Shown here in pieces: positions 31,784 through 40,856 of a stretch of 64,000 nucleotides of DNA. Position 1 is the stretch's first letter. Each line of letters starts with the position of its first letter. Made by a program: the position numbers and the translations under genes. Source of the stretch: Pelagophyceae sp. CCMP2097 (taxonomy: Eukaryota; Sar; Pelagophyceae); NCBI GenBank assembly GCA_026770575.1, contig MU657209.1, positions 298,091 through 362,090 on the forward strand, given 5' to 3'. The notes below the pieces were generated by a model. The model searched no databases. It worked only from the letters and a program-made list of their open reading frames with translations, and was not told where the DNA came from.

Positions 31784-32754
31784 ATGTCGCCGTATTGGAA
31801 GTACGTTTGCTGCGGTGGTTCTCGCCGCGCCTCGGAGTACGCCGAGGATTCCCCCGTTACCCTCGCCGCGCCGCCCGCCGCGGCGGCGCCGCGCTGGGAC
31901 CGCGCCGCAGCGCAGCCGCCCGGCGCAAAGGCGCAGCCGCCCCGAGCGGGCGCGCCGCGGGGCGTCGGCGCGCGGTCGTCTGAGGCACGGTCTCGGTCCT
32001 CGGACGCCGCGGAGCGCGCCGACGGCCGCGCGGTGCGCCTCGTCGTCGTGGGCGCGCCAGAGGGCAAGCTGCGGCTGGCGGCGTCTCAAAAGCGAAAGGC
32101 GTATGGGTTCTCGGCGGCGGCGCGCACCGAGGTCAAGGTCGTCGGCGAGACGCACGTCACCTTTTACGACTGCCCCCCCCGCGACCTCGACGCGCCTAAC
32201 AAGGCGTCCGACTTCGAGGCCCTCGTCTCGCGCGCGCAGGGTGCGCCGCCGAAGCGAATCGTTGCGTCGCCGACGCAATTGACCAGGCGCGATCATCGTC
32301 GCGGACGCCCAGGACGCGGGATGGTGGGAGACGGCGCTCCGGTGGAACGCGCGCCTCGCCCGGGAGAAGAAGCTCGTGAGTCTTTCGGAATCACCGCCCG
32401 CGCGCGCAAACGCTTGCTTCGCAGCCCGTGGCTCTGCTGCTCAAGGCGAACCACACGTACGCGCGGTCCTCGTTTCGCGCGGGCGAGATGATCTTCGGAG
32501 AGGGCGCAGAAACGTGCGTCGGCTCCTTCGTCTGCGGCGGCCCGGACAACGAGGGCACGGCGCCCGACGAGGCGCCCGCCTGCGTCGCCGCGCTGCTCCG
32601 CCGCATCGAGGCACGCGACGGCGCCGGCGATGCTCGACGCGCAAAGAGCGCGCGGAAGTCCATCCGCCCCGGCGCCGATGAGGACCACGATAGGCCCCGG
32701 AGCCTCTCCGAGGGGCCCGCGCCCAAGCCCCGCAACGACTTTGGCGTCGTCTGA
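31784..32754 (+). CDS. Degenerate small-GTPase-like protein
   Basis: Three exons; introns 32241-32286 and 32376-32424 keep phase. After a low-complexity Ala/Arg head that starts MSPYWKYVCCGGSRRASEYA, a Ras/Rab-like fold appears: AVRLVVVGAPEGKLRLAAS at the P-loop position, VTFYDCPPRD at the switch II position, then GAIIVADAQDAGWWETALRW, and VALLLKANHTY where an NKxD motif would be. P-loop spacing, the Ser/Thr after Lys and the NKxD are all missing, so GTP binding is doubtful. CC near the N-terminus could be lipid-modified. I infer a pseudo-GTPase scaffold. The C-terminus is basic and disordered. It starts about 210 bases after the methyltransferase, on the same strand. Confidence 0.62.
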
Positions 32755-32974
32755 CCGCGCCCGGAGCCTGGACGCGCTGCGACGTTTTTCGATGCACGGC
32801 GTAACCGCGCTCGTTCGCTCGTCTCCCGGCGCGCCTCTGGTCGGTCGACGCACGTTGAATGCACCCCAGGCTGAGATATTCGAAAGATAAGGCGGGGGAC
32901 GGTGACGCGCGCGGGATTCCCTCAGTCTTCTTCCACGCGGACTGGGGACGTATCTCCGTCGCGGCGGCGGTCGG

Positions 32975-33955
32975 TTAATGGGTTATGCCTGCGGCGGCCA
33001 TCATGGCGGCGACCTTTGCGAGGAAGGCGCCGGCTGGCGGGTAGCCGAGTTTGTCGGCCTCGCGGAAGAGGCGCATGGCCTCGGTCTGGTCCTGCGCGAC
33101 GCCAGACCCGTCCTTGTACGACACCGCGAGGTTGAAGATGGCGAGGGACGAGCCCTGCGCCGCGGCCCTGCGCGTGTAGTATAGCGACTTTGCGTCGTCC
33201 ACCTTTAGGCCGAGGCCGCCCGTGGCGAAAAAGGTGCCGAGGGCGGCTTGGGCGGTGGCGTTGCCGTTGTCCGCGGCCTGCGTGAAGAGCTTGAGCGCCT
33301 TTTTCGGCTCGCAGCGGACGCCGCGGCCCTCGTGGTAACACCGGCCCAAACTCGCGCGCGCCTCCTCGTCGCCCTGGTCGGCGGCGAGGGCGAAGTAGTG
33401 GGCGCCCTTCTTCGGGTTCTTCACGACATCGTCGCCGTTTGCGAGCGCGACGCCGTAGTTGAACTGCGCCCGGGCGTTGCCGGCGTCGGCGCGCGCAGAG
33501 AGTTGCCGTTCGTACTCGGCCCGCGTCCGAGCCGGCAGGGCGCGGCAAAAGGGGCAGGCCAGACCGGGCGTTAAAGCGCGCGCGCGCTCCATGCAGTCCA
33601 TGCACGACGTCTCGCCGCACGCGGAACACATGGAATGCGTCCGCAGGTCCGCCTCGAGGAACTCTGCACAAATGTGGCACTTCTCCGCCAGCCGCTGGAA
33701 CGACCCCGGCTCGAAGGAACCCTCGCCGTGCCGCATCGACGCCGGCACGAAAGGCTCGGCGGAGGCCGCCGGCGAGACCGCCGCCGGCGCAACCGACTTG
33801 CCGCAGGTCACCTTGTGCGAGCCCCAGACCTCGCGCTGGCACGCCGCCGAGCAAAACGCCGCATCCTTGCACCGCGCGCACAGCTTCGCCGTCGCCGTCC
33901 CGCACGCCATACAGGGCCGCATCCTCGACGACTCGGGTCCGCGGACACGCTTCAA
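32975..33955 (-). CDS. MYND zinc finger - RING-like - Sel1 repeat protein
   Basis: Intron-free, 326 residues. MYND finger at residues 14-51: CMACGTATAKLCARCKD, FCSAACQREVWGSHKVTC. A C3HC4-like region at residues 93-140: CHICAEFL, CSACGETSCMDCMERA, CPFCRALPA. At least four Sel1 repeats follow: NARAQFNYGVALANGDDV, DEEARASLGRCYHEGRGV, NATAQAALGTFFATGGLGL and SLAIFNLAVSYKDGSGVAQD. Sel1 arrays are protein-binding scaffolds; with a RING-like finger the protein could act in ubiquitin transfer. Met at residue 12 (MRPCMACG) is an alternative start. This architecture is often expanded in algae and other protists. Confidence 0.85.
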   Translation of the reverse strand: MKRVRGPESSRMRPCMACGTATAKLCARCKDAAFCSAACQREVWGSHKVTCGKSVAPAAVSPAASAEPFVPASMRHGEGSFEPGSFQRLAEKCHICAEFLEADLRTHSMCSACGETSCMDCMERARALTPGLACPFCRALPARTRAEYERQLSARADAGNARAQFNYGVALANGDDVVKNPKKGAHYFALAADQGDEEARASLGRCYHEGRGVRCEPKKALKLFTQAADNGNATAQAALGTFFATGGLGLKVDDAKSLYYTRRAAAQGSSLAIFNLAVSYKDGSGVAQDQTEAMRLFREADKLGYPPAGAFLAKVAAMMAAAGITH

Positions 33956-34164
33956 GGAATCTCAGTTTGGGCGATTTCCGGAAAGTATTACATGTACCCT
34001 GGTACCGCACGCAGACCCAAGAACACTACGAGTTCTGTGGAGACTACTCTGTACATGTGGCCGCGAGGAATCGGACCAGCTAGGACTGCCGCCGGAACCC
34101 CCGGTCCCCGCTGTGGACCGGGTGCTTCTTGACACAAGTCCTTGGTTACAACCTTGTATGGTGT

Positions 34165-35963
34165 TCAAGGGGGGATGATGGGGTCTCGAACGAGGATGGG
34201 CTCGTACGAGGTCGGGTGGTGCTCCATGACCCAGCCCCCAGAGGACGCCGCTTTGTCCGCTGCGCCGTCTTCGGCGGGCAGTTCGGACGGTCCACCGGGC
34301 AAGAGGAGCAAAAACGAGCGGCCTCGAGGCCCGGCCGAGGCGTCTTCGATGCGCCGCCGCTCGATGACCGTGACCACGTCGCCCGGCCTAGAGAGCGCGT
34401 GCAAGTTTCGCAGCGGGCGGCCCGTAGCGCACATGAGCGCCCTGCCGGTGCGCGTGGCTGCGACGTCTGGCGCGGTGCGGACGTAAATGCCGACGGCCTC
34501 GCAGACGCGAAATCGCTGGCCGAGGGCCTTGGCCTCGTAGAGCGCGTCCGAGGCGAGCGTGGGCTTGGGCGCGGCGGCGACGAGCGCTCTCCCCGCGGCG
34601 TGCGCCGTCAGGCTGATGTGCTCCGCGAGGGCGATGCACCACTGCTGCATTTCCATCTCCGACTGCGCGACGAGGCAGGCCAAGACGGGCGAACCGGGCG
34701 CGGCGCATTCGGAGATGGAAAGCGTGCGCGCGTCGTTGCGGAACTTGACCGACATGCTCGGCTGCAGCCTAAGCAGGCCCGCCGGCGTGCCCGGGTTGAG
34801 AGCGATAGCAGCCGAGTGCTTCGAGTGCGAGTGCACCTGCCTCGCGGTCGAGGCCGTCGACCGAAGCGCAAGGGACGCACCTCGGCTTCGTCGTACCACC
34901 GCAGCGTGCCCGTCGAGAGCGCGAACCACTTGCAGCCGCGCCGCCGGCGGCCGGCGGGGAGCAGCGATGCCTCGAGAAATCCGGACCTGCGGCGCGGCAC
35001 GGCGTCGACGAGGCCGCGCAGCTCGGCGGCGCTTCGCGGCGCGTGCGCCAGCAGCACGGCCACCTCGTCGCGCGCCGCGGCCGCGCAGCCGGCAAAGTCC
35101 ATCTGCGTCGCGCTGACATCGCGCCGCGCGCGCTCGAGCGCGCCCAGCGCCGCCGCGTGCAGCTCGTAGAACGCGCCGGCGCCCGAGGCCAGCAGCGCCG
35201 CGGCGTGCCGCGCGCGCCGCCGCCGCGAAACGGCGTCCTCGTCGGCGAACTCATCGACGACGCACGCCGCGCCGCCGTCGGCGCCCATGCGCGCGACGCC
35301 CGCGAGGCGCGCGGCCACGAGCGTCATGTTGATCGACGCGGCGGCGAAAGGGAACGGGCCCGCGAGCAGCGCCGCGCAGGCTTCGGCGTGGTGCTCGAGC
35401 GCGTAGACGAGGCAGTGGAGGCCGAGCATGCCGCCGCCGCGGAACTCGCGGTCCGGCGCAGTCGCCTGGAAACCCACCACGGCCCAGCCCGCCGCCGCCG
35501 CCTCGGACCGGTGGAACCACACGCCGCCGTCGGTGCCGCCGCACCGCGCGCCCGGAGCGTCCGCGGGAGGCGGGCTCAGCTCGCCTGGGTCCCGGAGGAG
35601 CCCCGTCGCCTTTTCGTACCTAGGCCCGCCGTCGACGCAAGCGAGGGTCAGGACGGCGATGCGTCGTCCATGGACTGCACGCCGCCCACAGCCGGCGTCG
35701 ACCACCCATCGGTCAGTCCGGACGTCGGTCGGTCCAGGCTCACACTCGCGCCAAGAGCGACTCGTACTCCTCGCCGCCGATCTGCACGGGCGTGCGCATC
35801 AGCTCGCGCAGCGACGCGAGCCTAGCAAGGCGCGAATCGGACGGTCCGCACCGCGATGCTCGAGGAGGCCGCACCTCTCGCGAGCGCCGTCGCTCAGCGG
35901 CGGCCCGTCTTCATCCCGTGTGAGGCCCGTCCACGTCGCGGCCCGCCCCAGCAGCGAGATCAT
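34165..35963 (-). CDS. ELMO-domain protein with C-terminal PH domain
   Basis: The ELMO/CED-12 core is clear: GWAVVGFQATAPDREFRGG, MLGLHCLVYALEHH, then PFAAASINMTLVAARLAG. A helical linker and a PH domain follow: LEASLLPAGRRRRGCKWFAL, TLRWYDEAE joined over a short intron near 34842-34882 to VHSHSKHSAAIAL, LSISECAAPGSPVLACLV, ending in the Trp of EMQQWCIALAEHI. A beta-rich C-terminal segment (FRVCEAVGIYVRTAPD, GDVVTVIERRRIED) resembles an SH3-like fold. ELMO proteins help activate Rho/Arf GTPases and organise actin. The 5' end is uncertain: I start at MISLLGRAATWTG and assume at least two further introns between 35640 and 35840. Confidence 0.77.
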
Positions 35964-36252
35964 CGTATCGTGCGCCGCGAGGCGGCGAAAACCCGCAAAC
36001 GCAAAGCCAGTTCGGACCACGCCCGGGAGAGACCGAGAAAGCCGCGGCCTTTGCGACCTCGGCAAAGCCCCCGAAAAATCCTTTGCAAGTGGGGACTCGT
36101 GGGCACCGCAACGCCGCACCCGTGTGTCCACCCCTCGGGCTTGTGTGTTTGAGAAAAACCTCTTTCTTTCGCTGAAAATTTTTTAGAAAACTCGATCGAT
36201 CGCGACTCGGGAGTTGCTTCGCCGGCGTCAGCGCCGCCGGCTAGCGGAGACG

Positions 36253-37218
36253 ATGGGGCTCGGCAGCTCGCGAGGCGTCGAGTCGCGGCCACCCGTCGCG
36301 CTCTGTGCCGCGCCGGTCCTCGAGGTGCTCGAACTGAGCGACCTGCTCGCGCTCATCCTTCGGCTAGCGGCATCACCGAACGCGCTCTTCGTGACAAAGC
36401 AAATCGCTCGAGATGCGCGGGCCGTGGCGCCGGCTGTGCGCAAACTCGTCTGGTCGGACCTTATTTTAAAGGGCACCGCGATCCTCAAGGGGCACACCGG
36501 CGAGGTCAGGAGCTGCGCGTTCTCGCCCGACGGCACGTGCGTCGTGACGGCGAGCGACGACGGGACGGCGCGGCTCTGGGACGCCGAGACCGGTGCGCGG
36601 CAGGCGACGCTTCGGGGGCAAATCGTCTCCTGCTGCGCGTTCTCGCCCGACGGCAAGCGCACCCTGACGTCGAGCTGCGACAGGACGGCGCGGCTCTGGG
36701 ACGCCGAGACGGGCGCGCTGCTAACGACGCTCGAGGGTCACGCCGGTATTGTCTGGAGCTGCGCGTTCTCGAGCGACGGCAGGCGCATCGTGACGGCGAG
36801 CACCGACGGAACGGCCCGGCTCTGGGACGCCTCGACGGGCGTGCTGCAGGCGACGCTCGTCGGACACACCAGCGGCATCAGGGGCTTCGCGTTCCCTCCC
36901 GACGCCAAACGCATCGTCACGGCAAGCTTCGACAAGACGGCGCGGCTCTGGGACGCCAAGACAGGCGCGCTGCAGGCGACGCTCGAGGGGCACACCAACC
37001 TTGTCTGGAGCTGCGCGTTCTCGCCCGACAACACGCGCGTCGTGACGTCGAACTGGGACACGACAGCGCGGCTCTGGGACGCTGAGACGGGCGCGCCGCA
37101 GGCGACGCTCAAGTCGCACACCGGCTACGTCTCGAGCTGCGCGTTCTCCTGCGACGGCGAGCGCGTCTTGACCGCGAGCACGGACAAGACGGCGCGGCTC
37201 TGGAACGTCGCACGCTAA
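36253..37218 (+). CDS. WD40 repeat protein
   Basis: Intron-free, 321 residues. A leucine-rich N-terminal helix region of about 75 residues (LEVLELSDLLALILRLA, then LVWSDLIL) is F-box-like in character but not diagnostic. Six or so WD40 repeats of 42 residues follow, each close to GHTxxVxSCAFSPDGxRxVT, then DxTARLWDAETGA. The repeats are nearly identical to each other in DNA, which suggests recent duplication or gene conversion. The second unit is short by a few residues (LRGQIVSCCAFSPDG). This makes a six-bladed propeller or part of a seven-bladed one. The partner is unknown. The upstream region 36132-36252 is AT-richer than its surroundings and holds TCGCTGAAA near 36171. Confidence 0.87.
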   Translation: MGLGSSRGVESRPPVALCAAPVLEVLELSDLLALILRLAASPNALFVTKQIARDARAVAPAVRKLVWSDLILKGTAILKGHTGEVRSCAFSPDGTCVVTASDDGTARLWDAETGARQATLRGQIVSCCAFSPDGKRTLTSSCDRTARLWDAETGALLTTLEGHAGIVWSCAFSSDGRRIVTASTDGTARLWDASTGVLQATLVGHTSGIRGFAFPPDAKRIVTASFDKTARLWDAKTGALQATLEGHTNLVWSCAFSPDNTRVVTSNWDTTARLWDAETGAPQATLKSHTGYVSSCAFSCDGERVLTASTDKTARLWNVAR

Positions 37219-37336
37219 CTGCTAATACGGATTGGCAAGGGGAGCACCTCACCGGTCCCGGGGTCCCACGTCGGGGTCTGGATTCACAAACAAGATGCTA
37301 CATTGTATCAGAAGCCTTTGGTGGGCCCCGTCTCGC

Positions 37337-38252
37337 CTAGGAGAGTGGGCACTGGCGCTCCGGCAGCTTGTAGGCGTTGCCCTCCTCGTCGCGGCAGCGG
37401 TAGTGGCGGTTGTCCCAAGCTTGTTCGCAAATGAAGCAAAAGTGCTGCGCGCACTGCGGGCACGTGATGTGGTTGCAGCCGACGGTCCGCTCGACGCGCA
37501 GCGAGCAGCTCGGGCAGGAGGAGCAGTTGAGCGCGTCGGCGATGACCTGCGGCACAGGCGTGCGAGGCGGCGCGGGCGGCGGAGAGACGCACCGAGAAGT
37601 CGTCGTCCATGGAGATGCTCTTGCGCGCAAAGGCGACGCAGGCCTTGAGGTCGTGGGACTGCATCGGGGCGGCGAGTGCCGGCCGGCCGTCGCGCAAGTG
37701 CTCCATGGGCGGGCGGTGGCCGCGCTTGGCCTGCTGCCAGTTCCTGCGGCAGACGCTGCAGAACGCCTTGTTGCAGCTTTCGCAGAAGATGCGGCGGTCG
37801 TCGCCACCGTCGTCGTTGCGCGGCGGCGCGTAAAAGCCCCAGAGGCGGATGTTGTACGTCTTCGTAGGTTCGTTCACGACCTTGGCCGCGCGGCGGTCGC
37901 GCTTCACCACCCAAAGGTTGTCGCAGTCGATGCCGGGGCACCGCACAATGTCGTCGCCGCATCCGCGGAGGCCCGTGGCCACGCTCCAGCGCTCCCACGC
38001 GCGCACGTCTCGGCGGTGCGCGTCGCGGAAGAGGCCAAAGGCGTTGTAGACCCAGAGGGCCTTGCGCACCTCCAGATCCGTGAGGGTGCAAGACGCGCAG
38101 GCGGGGCACTTAATCTCGAAGCGCGAGTCGTCGGTGAGCACGCCGCGGACGTGCGCGTGGGCGCAGGACCAGCAGACGTGCGCGCGGCAGCATTGCCGCA
38201 GGTGCAGCGGCCGCAAAAAAGGCTCCCAGCAGACGGCGCACGTCTGCCGCAT
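37337..38252 (-). CDS. RBR-type E3 ubiquitin ligase
   Basis: Two exons; a 46-nt intron at 37547-37592 keeps phase. RING1: MRQTCAVCWEPFLRPLHL, CCRAHVCWSCAHAH and IKCPACASC. The in-between-RING segment holds IVRCPGIDCDNLWVV and RIFCESCNKAFCSVCRRNW. RING2 reads CSSCPSCSLRVERTVGCNHI then TCPQCAQHFCFICEQAW, so the Cys of GCNH is the expected catalytic residue that accepts ubiquitin. I start at the Met just before RING1. The open frame continues upstream through dispersed-repeat sequence, which could supply an alternative N-terminus. Stop TAG at 37337-37339. It lies tail-to-tail with the WD40 gene, 118 bases apart. Confidence 0.87.
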
Positions 38253-38438
38253 GGGAAGACGCGCGTCGTGGATGAGCAGGGCGTCGACGAGCAGAGGCAG
38301 ACAAGGAGCCACAGAGATCAAACGGTTTCCGAGAGAGACGCCGGGGCCCACCTCCGACGCGGAGGAGAACCGGCCCGCCTCCCGACGCGGAACCGGCCCG
38401 CCTCCCGGAGAAGAACCAGCCCTGCTCTCAGATCTCCA

Positions 38439-38601
38439 GAGCTCTTCTTCTTCTATTATGCACTCCAATGAGGCTGCTAAAAAGCCAACAGGCGGGTCCG
38501 CCGCTGCTGGATCCACACAATGGCTTTTTTTCCGCGTCGCCATTGAAGGCGGTGCGGCTTGTGATGGGTCTTGCTGCGGTGGCTCGGCCTCGGCCTGGCG
38601 C
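38439..38601 (-). repeat. Dispersed repeat, copy B, truncated by the gap
   Basis: Reverse-complement partner of 5244-5406. It stops exactly where the N run starts, so more of the repeat probably lies in the gap. It lies 190 bases upstream of the RBR gene start; copy A is likewise upstream of a minus-strand gene, although in the opposite relative orientation. Confidence 0.8.
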
Positions 38602-38676
38602 NNNNNNNNNNNNNNNNNNNNNNNNNNNNNNNNNNNNNNNNNNNNNNNNNNNNNNNNNNNNNNNNNNNNNNNNNNN
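38602..38676. other. Assembly gap (75 N)
   Basis: Seventy-five consecutive N bases between a dispersed repeat and a tandem repeat. Any open frame that crosses it is meaningless. Confidence 1.
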
Positions 38677-38732
38677 GACGGGGTGCGCGAGGTAGATTCG
38701 GAGCTTGCAGCCGTGGAACAACGTGTAGACGA

Positions 38733-39002
38733 GAGGCTGTAGGTGGGAGGCTGTAGGTGATTGCCAGCCACATTCAAGAGGCTGTAGGTGACCAGCACGG
38801 CAGTGCAAAATGCCGGTCGCATTCAAGAGGCTGTAGGTGGGAGGCTGTAGGTGATTGCCAGCCACATTCAAGAGGCTGTAGGTGACCAGCACGGCAGTGC
38901 AAAATGCCGGTCACATTCAAGAGGCTGTAGGTGGGAGGCTGTAGGTGACTGGCACGGGTGTGCAAGATGCCAGCCACATTCAAGAGGCTGTAGATGAGCT
39001 CT
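38733..39002. repeat. Minisatellite, 94-base period
   Basis: The phrase GAGGCTGTAGGTGGGAGGC begins at 38733, 38827 and 38921, giving a 94-base period and nearly three copies. Inside each unit GAGGCTGTAGGTG recurs three times and alternates with CCAGCCACATTCAA and CAGTGCAAAATGCCGG. The last copy is diverged. No gene overlaps it. Confidence 0.92.
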
Positions 39003-39236
39003 CTGAGTCTCTCAAACTTGAGACAAAAGACTTTCAAGTTTCAAGTTTGGGGAAACTATATCGCTAAATATGGTGAATGCACGGCATAAAATAAATGAAC
39101 CTCACGGGCTGCGCCGGCCTGCGCGTCATGCGCGACGCATCAACGAAGGCTCCGCCTCCTTGAAAAACCATTGTGCATTTCGCCGAAATCCTTTTGGCGA
39201 AGACACGCGGTCGCGATCGTTCGAAGCGCTGGCGCA

Positions 39237-40593
39237 ATGCTGCTGCGCGGATTCTTCCTGACGCTGCTGGTCGGCCGCGGGCGGGCCGAGTGCCCGGCGG
39301 AGGTGCGTCGGGCGCTCGTTGCGACGTCGCTCCGATGCGCCGATGAGCTTGCCATGGCCAGTTAACAAAGTGGCTTCGTCGAGCTGCGTCGGCGTAGGCG
39401 ACTGCGAAGAACATTGTGAATACGATGAAGGCGGGCGACTTCACCTGCGCGGTCCAGCTGGCGAAGGAGGGCGACTCGCAGTTGGAGAACGAGGTCCTCA
39501 TGGCTGCGCGGACCATCGAGCGACACCTCGCAGAGGTCAAGGCCGCGCTCAAGGCCGCCACCAGCGGCGAATCCAAGGCCGCGCTCAACCCGGCGTACCA
39601 GTGGGCCCAAAGCGGGTGCGTCCGATTGCATCGAACGAGGGAACTCCAACGACCCCCGGCGCAGGAGCAACCTCTTTATCAACGTAAAGTTCTCGCACAA
39701 GATCGACGCCCCCGCGACGCTTATCAACGCAAACGACATTACAAAGGTCGACTTCGCCGAGCATTCGGTGACTCTCCACGCCAACAAGGGGTCCAAGACC
39801 TTTGTCCTCGAGCTGCGGCTGCTGCGAGCTATTGTGCCCGCCAACTGCTCCTGGTCCCCAGGGTCCGTCGGCCGCGCCACGGTCACGCTCGTGAAGGCCG
39901 CCAACGAGCGCGAGTGGTGGCCCAGGCTCCTCCAGGCCACGGCGAGGCCCAAGAACCAGCACGTGAGCCGATGCTCCACCTGAAACAGGCTCGTACGCAA
40001 GACTCGTAGGTCTGGTGGGACCGCCAGGAGTCGTGAGTCGTTTCTTTGTCGAATGGTGTCGTGACGCTTCTGCGGCTCGTGACCCGGAAATAAAAAACGG
40101 TGCCTAAATACCTTGAAATAGGTACAACGACGAGCAGGAGGAGGTGCAACGGCAAGAGGCCGCGCGGCTGAACAAGGCCGTCGCGGCGGCGTCGGCGGCG
40201 AAGAAGGCCGAGGCAGCCGCTCCGGCCGAGGCGGCCGCTCCGGCCGAGGAGGCGGTTGAGGAGGTGGAGGTCGAGAAGACGGACGCCGAGGTCGAGGCGG
40301 CGAAGGTGGAAAAAGCAGAGGCAAAGGCCGAGAAGAAGCGTATATCGGCGATCAACAAGGTCAAGAATTCGCGCCTCAAGGCCGTCGACGACTCGACGGC
40401 GGCGGCGAAGAAGATTGTCGCCGAGGACGCCAAGCGAAAGCTCGACGAAATCGACGCAGAAACCAAGCAACAAAAGGCAACCGTCGACGCCGACGCCGCG
40501 CGCGCCAAGCTCGACGCCACGTTCGCCATGCCCGACGGCGCCGAGGCGCCCGCCCTCGAAACGACGCCCGCCGTCGAAAACGACGAGCTGTGA
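39237..40593 (+). CDS. ER-targeted CS/p23-domain protein with charged coiled-coil tail
   Basis: Five exons; introns 39303-39397, 39616-39664, 39963-40009 and 40033-40121 all keep phase. MLLRGFFLTLLVGRGRAECP is a signal peptide. After a helical segment comes a CS/p23-like beta-sandwich: NLFINVKFSHKIDAPATL, VTLHANKGSKTFVLELRLLR and SVGRATVTLVKAANEREWW followed by WWDRQES. That pattern with WWPRL-type residues is typical of CS domains in 3-hydroxyacyl-CoA dehydratases and related ER proteins. The last 150 residues are Ala/Glu/Lys-rich coiled coil ending in PAVENDEL. The final NDEL resembles a KDEL-type ER-retention signal, which with the signal peptide supports an ER-lumen protein. A co-chaperone role is inferred. 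Confidence 0.8.
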
Positions 40594-40856
40594 CCGCAAA
40601 CACACACCAGGGCCAATCAAATGTTGCGGACGACGATCTGGCGTCCGAAAGGATGCGCGAAGAGCTCCGTCCGAAAGAGGTGCATCGTAACCACGACCGC
40701 CCTTCACCGCACAGAGTGAGCGCGTTCGGGGGGCCTTCGTCGACGAAGAAATCGTTTTACAAAAGTTTCAAAAGTTTCGGCGACTCTGTCGCGTTGCCGG
40801 CGGGAGTGATCGACGCTAATAGTGACGAATACGGCTTCGGGAGTCGGATCGTCGGG

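Noticed and set aside
38437..38822. Open frames running through the N gap into the RBR ligase
   Set aside because: The translation is artificial across N bases and enters repeats; the RBR domain is complete from 38252.
38733..39002. Possible CRISPR array
   Set aside because: Units are contiguous with nested sub-repeats and no unique spacers; the context is eukaryotic. It is a minisatellite.
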